From the NCBI RefSeq assembly GCF_000764225.1, contig NZ_JQED01000005.1, positions 415,390-479,389 of the forward strand: DNA of 64,000 nt, read 5' to 3'. Position numbers and translations under genes: made by a program. This DNA comes from Colwellia psychrerythraea. Lineage in GTDB: Bacteria; Pseudomonadota; Gammaproteobacteria; Enterobacterales; Alteromonadaceae. A model generated the notes under the pieces. The model was not told the DNA's origin and searched no databases. It saw nothing but the letters and a program-made list of their open reading frames with translations. Each line of letters begins with the position of its first letter. Position 1 is the stretch's first letter. This document shows positions 62,634-64,000 of the stretch, piece by piece.

Positions 62634-64000
62634 TTAACTCTTTTTAACTGGTCGCTGCCATCCAGCAACATTTCGTTGCTTGGCTCGCGTTAGCGCTAAA
62701 TCATTATCTTCTACTTCTTTACTAATTACAGACCCCGCCCCAACCGTGGCTGAATGACCAATAGACACGGGTGCGACTAATGAGCTGTTAGAGCCGATAA
62801 AGGCATTATCACCAATTTCAGTGGTTGATTTATTCACGCCATCATAATTACACGTAATAGTGCCTGCGCCTATATTTACCTTAGTGCCAATTTCGGCATT
62901 ACCAAGATAGCTTAAGTGCCCTGCTTTACTGCCTACACCTAAAGTAGTTTTTTTCATTTCAACAAAGTTACCAACATGTGAGTCTTGCTTCATCACTGAA
63001 CCTGGACGAAGGCGGGCAAATGGTCCTACTGAACAATCGGCTTCAATAATGCTATCTTCAATAATACTGCTTGGCTTAATTTCAACATTAGCCCCAATAG
63101 TACTGTTTTTAATAATACAGTTCGCGCCTATCTGCACGTTATCAGCAAGCTTAACCTCACCTTCAAAAATACAGTTTATATCGATACTCACTTCACTGCC
63201 TGTGGTTAAATTACCACGAATATCAATGCGTGCAGGGTCGCGTAAACTTGCGCCAGCTATCATCAACTCTTCCGCAAGTCTCGCTTGGTAGGCTCGTTCT
63301 AATGTTGCCAATTGCACGCGGTTATTAGCACCTTCGACTTCGATTTCTGTCTCAGGGTGAGCAGTAGCAATAACCTTACCTTCACCATGAGCAGCAGCAA
63401 TAATATCTGTTAAGTAATATTCACCCTGAGCATTATCACTTGATAAATTGCTTAACCAACGTTTTAGATCGCCGCCATTAGCTAATAAAATGCCAGTATT
63501 GGCTTCATTAATTTTCAGTTGCTCTGGGCTCGCATCTTTTTGCTCAATAATACCAACAACTTGCTGCTGTCCTGAAATTTCTTGGCGAACAATTCGGCCA
63601 TAGCCCATTGGATTAGCTAAATGAACCGTTAATAGCGCCATGCCATCAATTGGCTTAGCGGCCAAGAGACTATCTAACGTAGAAACTTTAGTTAACGGCA
63701 CATCACCATAAAGTACTAATACATCTTCATCATCGGTTAAAAATGGTGAAGCTTGATCGACGGCATGGCCAGTGCCTAATTGCTCTTTTTGCTCAACAAA
63801 GGTTAGGTCATCACCATGAATGCGAGCTTTTAATACATCACCACCAAAACCATACACGACATAAATATTGTTAGCGCCCAGTTGGCGAGCACTGTCGATA
63901 ACATGACCAACCATAGGTTTTTCAGCGACGCTATGAAGTACTTTAGGTAAAGAAGAACGCATACGGGTACCTTTACCCGCGGCAAGAATAACAACAGAGA
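62634..64000 (-). CDS. glmU: Bifunctional N-acetylglucosamine-1-phosphate uridyltransferase / glucosamine-1-phosphate acetyltransferase (5' end missing)
   Basis: GlmU acetylates glucosamine-1-phosphate and then forms UDP-GlcNAc. Only the first few codons are missing at the right edge: the last bases encode [13 protein letters not shown], the nucleotidyltransferase start, so ~455 residues are visible. The pyrophosphorylase part has LPKVLH, LYGDVPL and NTGILLANG. The C-terminal left-handed beta-helix (about 250-450) has the hexapeptide repeats and the acetyl-CoA site region [27 protein letters not shown]. The apparent start at 63962 is an internal Met. Confidence 0.97.
   Translation of the reverse strand, partial: SVVILAAGKGTRMRSSLPKVLHSVAEKPMVGHVIDSARQLGANNIYVVYGFGGDVLKARIHGDDLTFVEQKEQLGTGHAVDQASPFLTDDEDVLVLYGDVPLTKVSTLDSLLAAKPIDGMALLTVHLANPMGYGRIVRQEISGQQQVVGIIEQKDASPEQLKINEANTGILLANGGDLKRWLSNLSSDNAQGEYYLTDIIAAAHGEGKVIATAHPETEIEVEGANNRVQLATLERAYQARLAEELMIAGASLRDPARIDIRGNLTTGSEVSIDINCIFEGEVKLADNVQIGANCIIKNSTIGANVEIKPSSIIEDSIIEADCSVGPFARLRPGSVMKQDSHVGNFVEMKKTTLGVGSKAGHLSYLGNAEIGTKVNIGAGTITCNYDGVNKSTTEIGDNAFIGSNSSLVAPVSIGHSATVGAGSVISKEVEDNDLALTRAKQRNVAGWQRPVKKS

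Noticed and set aside
1..64000. CRISPR arrays, tRNA or rRNA genes, prophage, toxin-antitoxin or anti-phage defence systems
   Set aside because: I looked for regular repeats, cloverleaf-like sequences, integrases and defence-type nucleases and saw none.

Overview
This is a 64 kb chromosomal window from an AT-rich marine gammaproteobacterium. The order Alteromonadales, and probably the family Colwelliaceae (Colwellia or Thalassotalea type), is inferred from the protein style: a Tsx-type porin, a PEP-CTERM protein, TonB/PepSY iron genes, Aer-like PAS domains, and a glmU/DeoR/glmS block. The genus is not proven. No rRNA, tRNA, CRISPR array, prophage or intact insertion sequence was seen.

Bases 1-12.8 kb carry a nearly complete purine catabolic run, all on the + strand: xanthine dehydrogenase large subunit (cut by the window edge), xdhC, allantoinase, allantoicase, OHCU decarboxylase, HIU hydrolase, ureidoglycolate lyase, guanine deaminase, the membrane cytochrome c-type urate oxidase PuuD, malate synthase G, a TetR regulator and a CBS-pair protein. 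Together they would convert guanine/xanthine to urate, allantoin, ureidoglycolate and finally glyoxylate plus urea.

Bases 13.1-25.0 kb hold what looks like the beta-hydroxyaspartate cycle for glyoxylate assimilation. It comprises a class V aminotransferase (BhcA-like), an iminosuccinate reductase (BhcD-like, ornithine cyclodeaminase family), a hydroxyaspartate aldolase (BhcC-like), a hydroxyaspartate dehydratase (BhcB-like) and a divergent IclR regulator (BhcR-like), followed by a GlcG/HbpS-family protein. A nucleoside porin (Tsx), malic enzyme and a few unrelated genes lie between the two halves. A nearly identical 16-base palindrome sits upstream of both the bhcA-like gene and the bhcBCD-like operon, and a second palindrome family (TTYCAC-N3-GTGRAA) recurs at both ends of the block. 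The main hypothesis is that the window is one purine-to-central-metabolism island. Purine carbon leaves as glyoxylate and is recovered two ways: by malate synthase, and by the carbon-conserving hydroxyaspartate cycle.

Bases 25.2-38.8 kb are accessory. They include a short MITE-like element upstream of an orphan glycine-betaine-type binding protein, a YbfB-type MFS carrier, LysR, rhodanese, a Rof-like Rho antiterminator, a DUF2024 protein, a secreted protein of unknown function, a cysteine-bearing MarR regulator, a MOSC protein, DUF417, DUF885, a lipoprotein, an aldo/keto reductase and LysR. Bases 38.8-44 kb hold a signalling set: a PAS histidine kinase, a single-domain response regulator, an unusual HTH-receiver protein and an Aer-like chemoreceptor. 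Bases 44-57 kb hold gamma-glutamyltransferase, a hotdog protein, LysR/SDR, an iron-uptake set (TonB receptor, PepSY, two small membrane proteins), a YdhR-type protein and a PEP-CTERM protein. Bases 57.5-64 kb hold a diguanylate cyclase and then the housekeeping block glmS, DeoR regulator and glmU (cut by the window edge).
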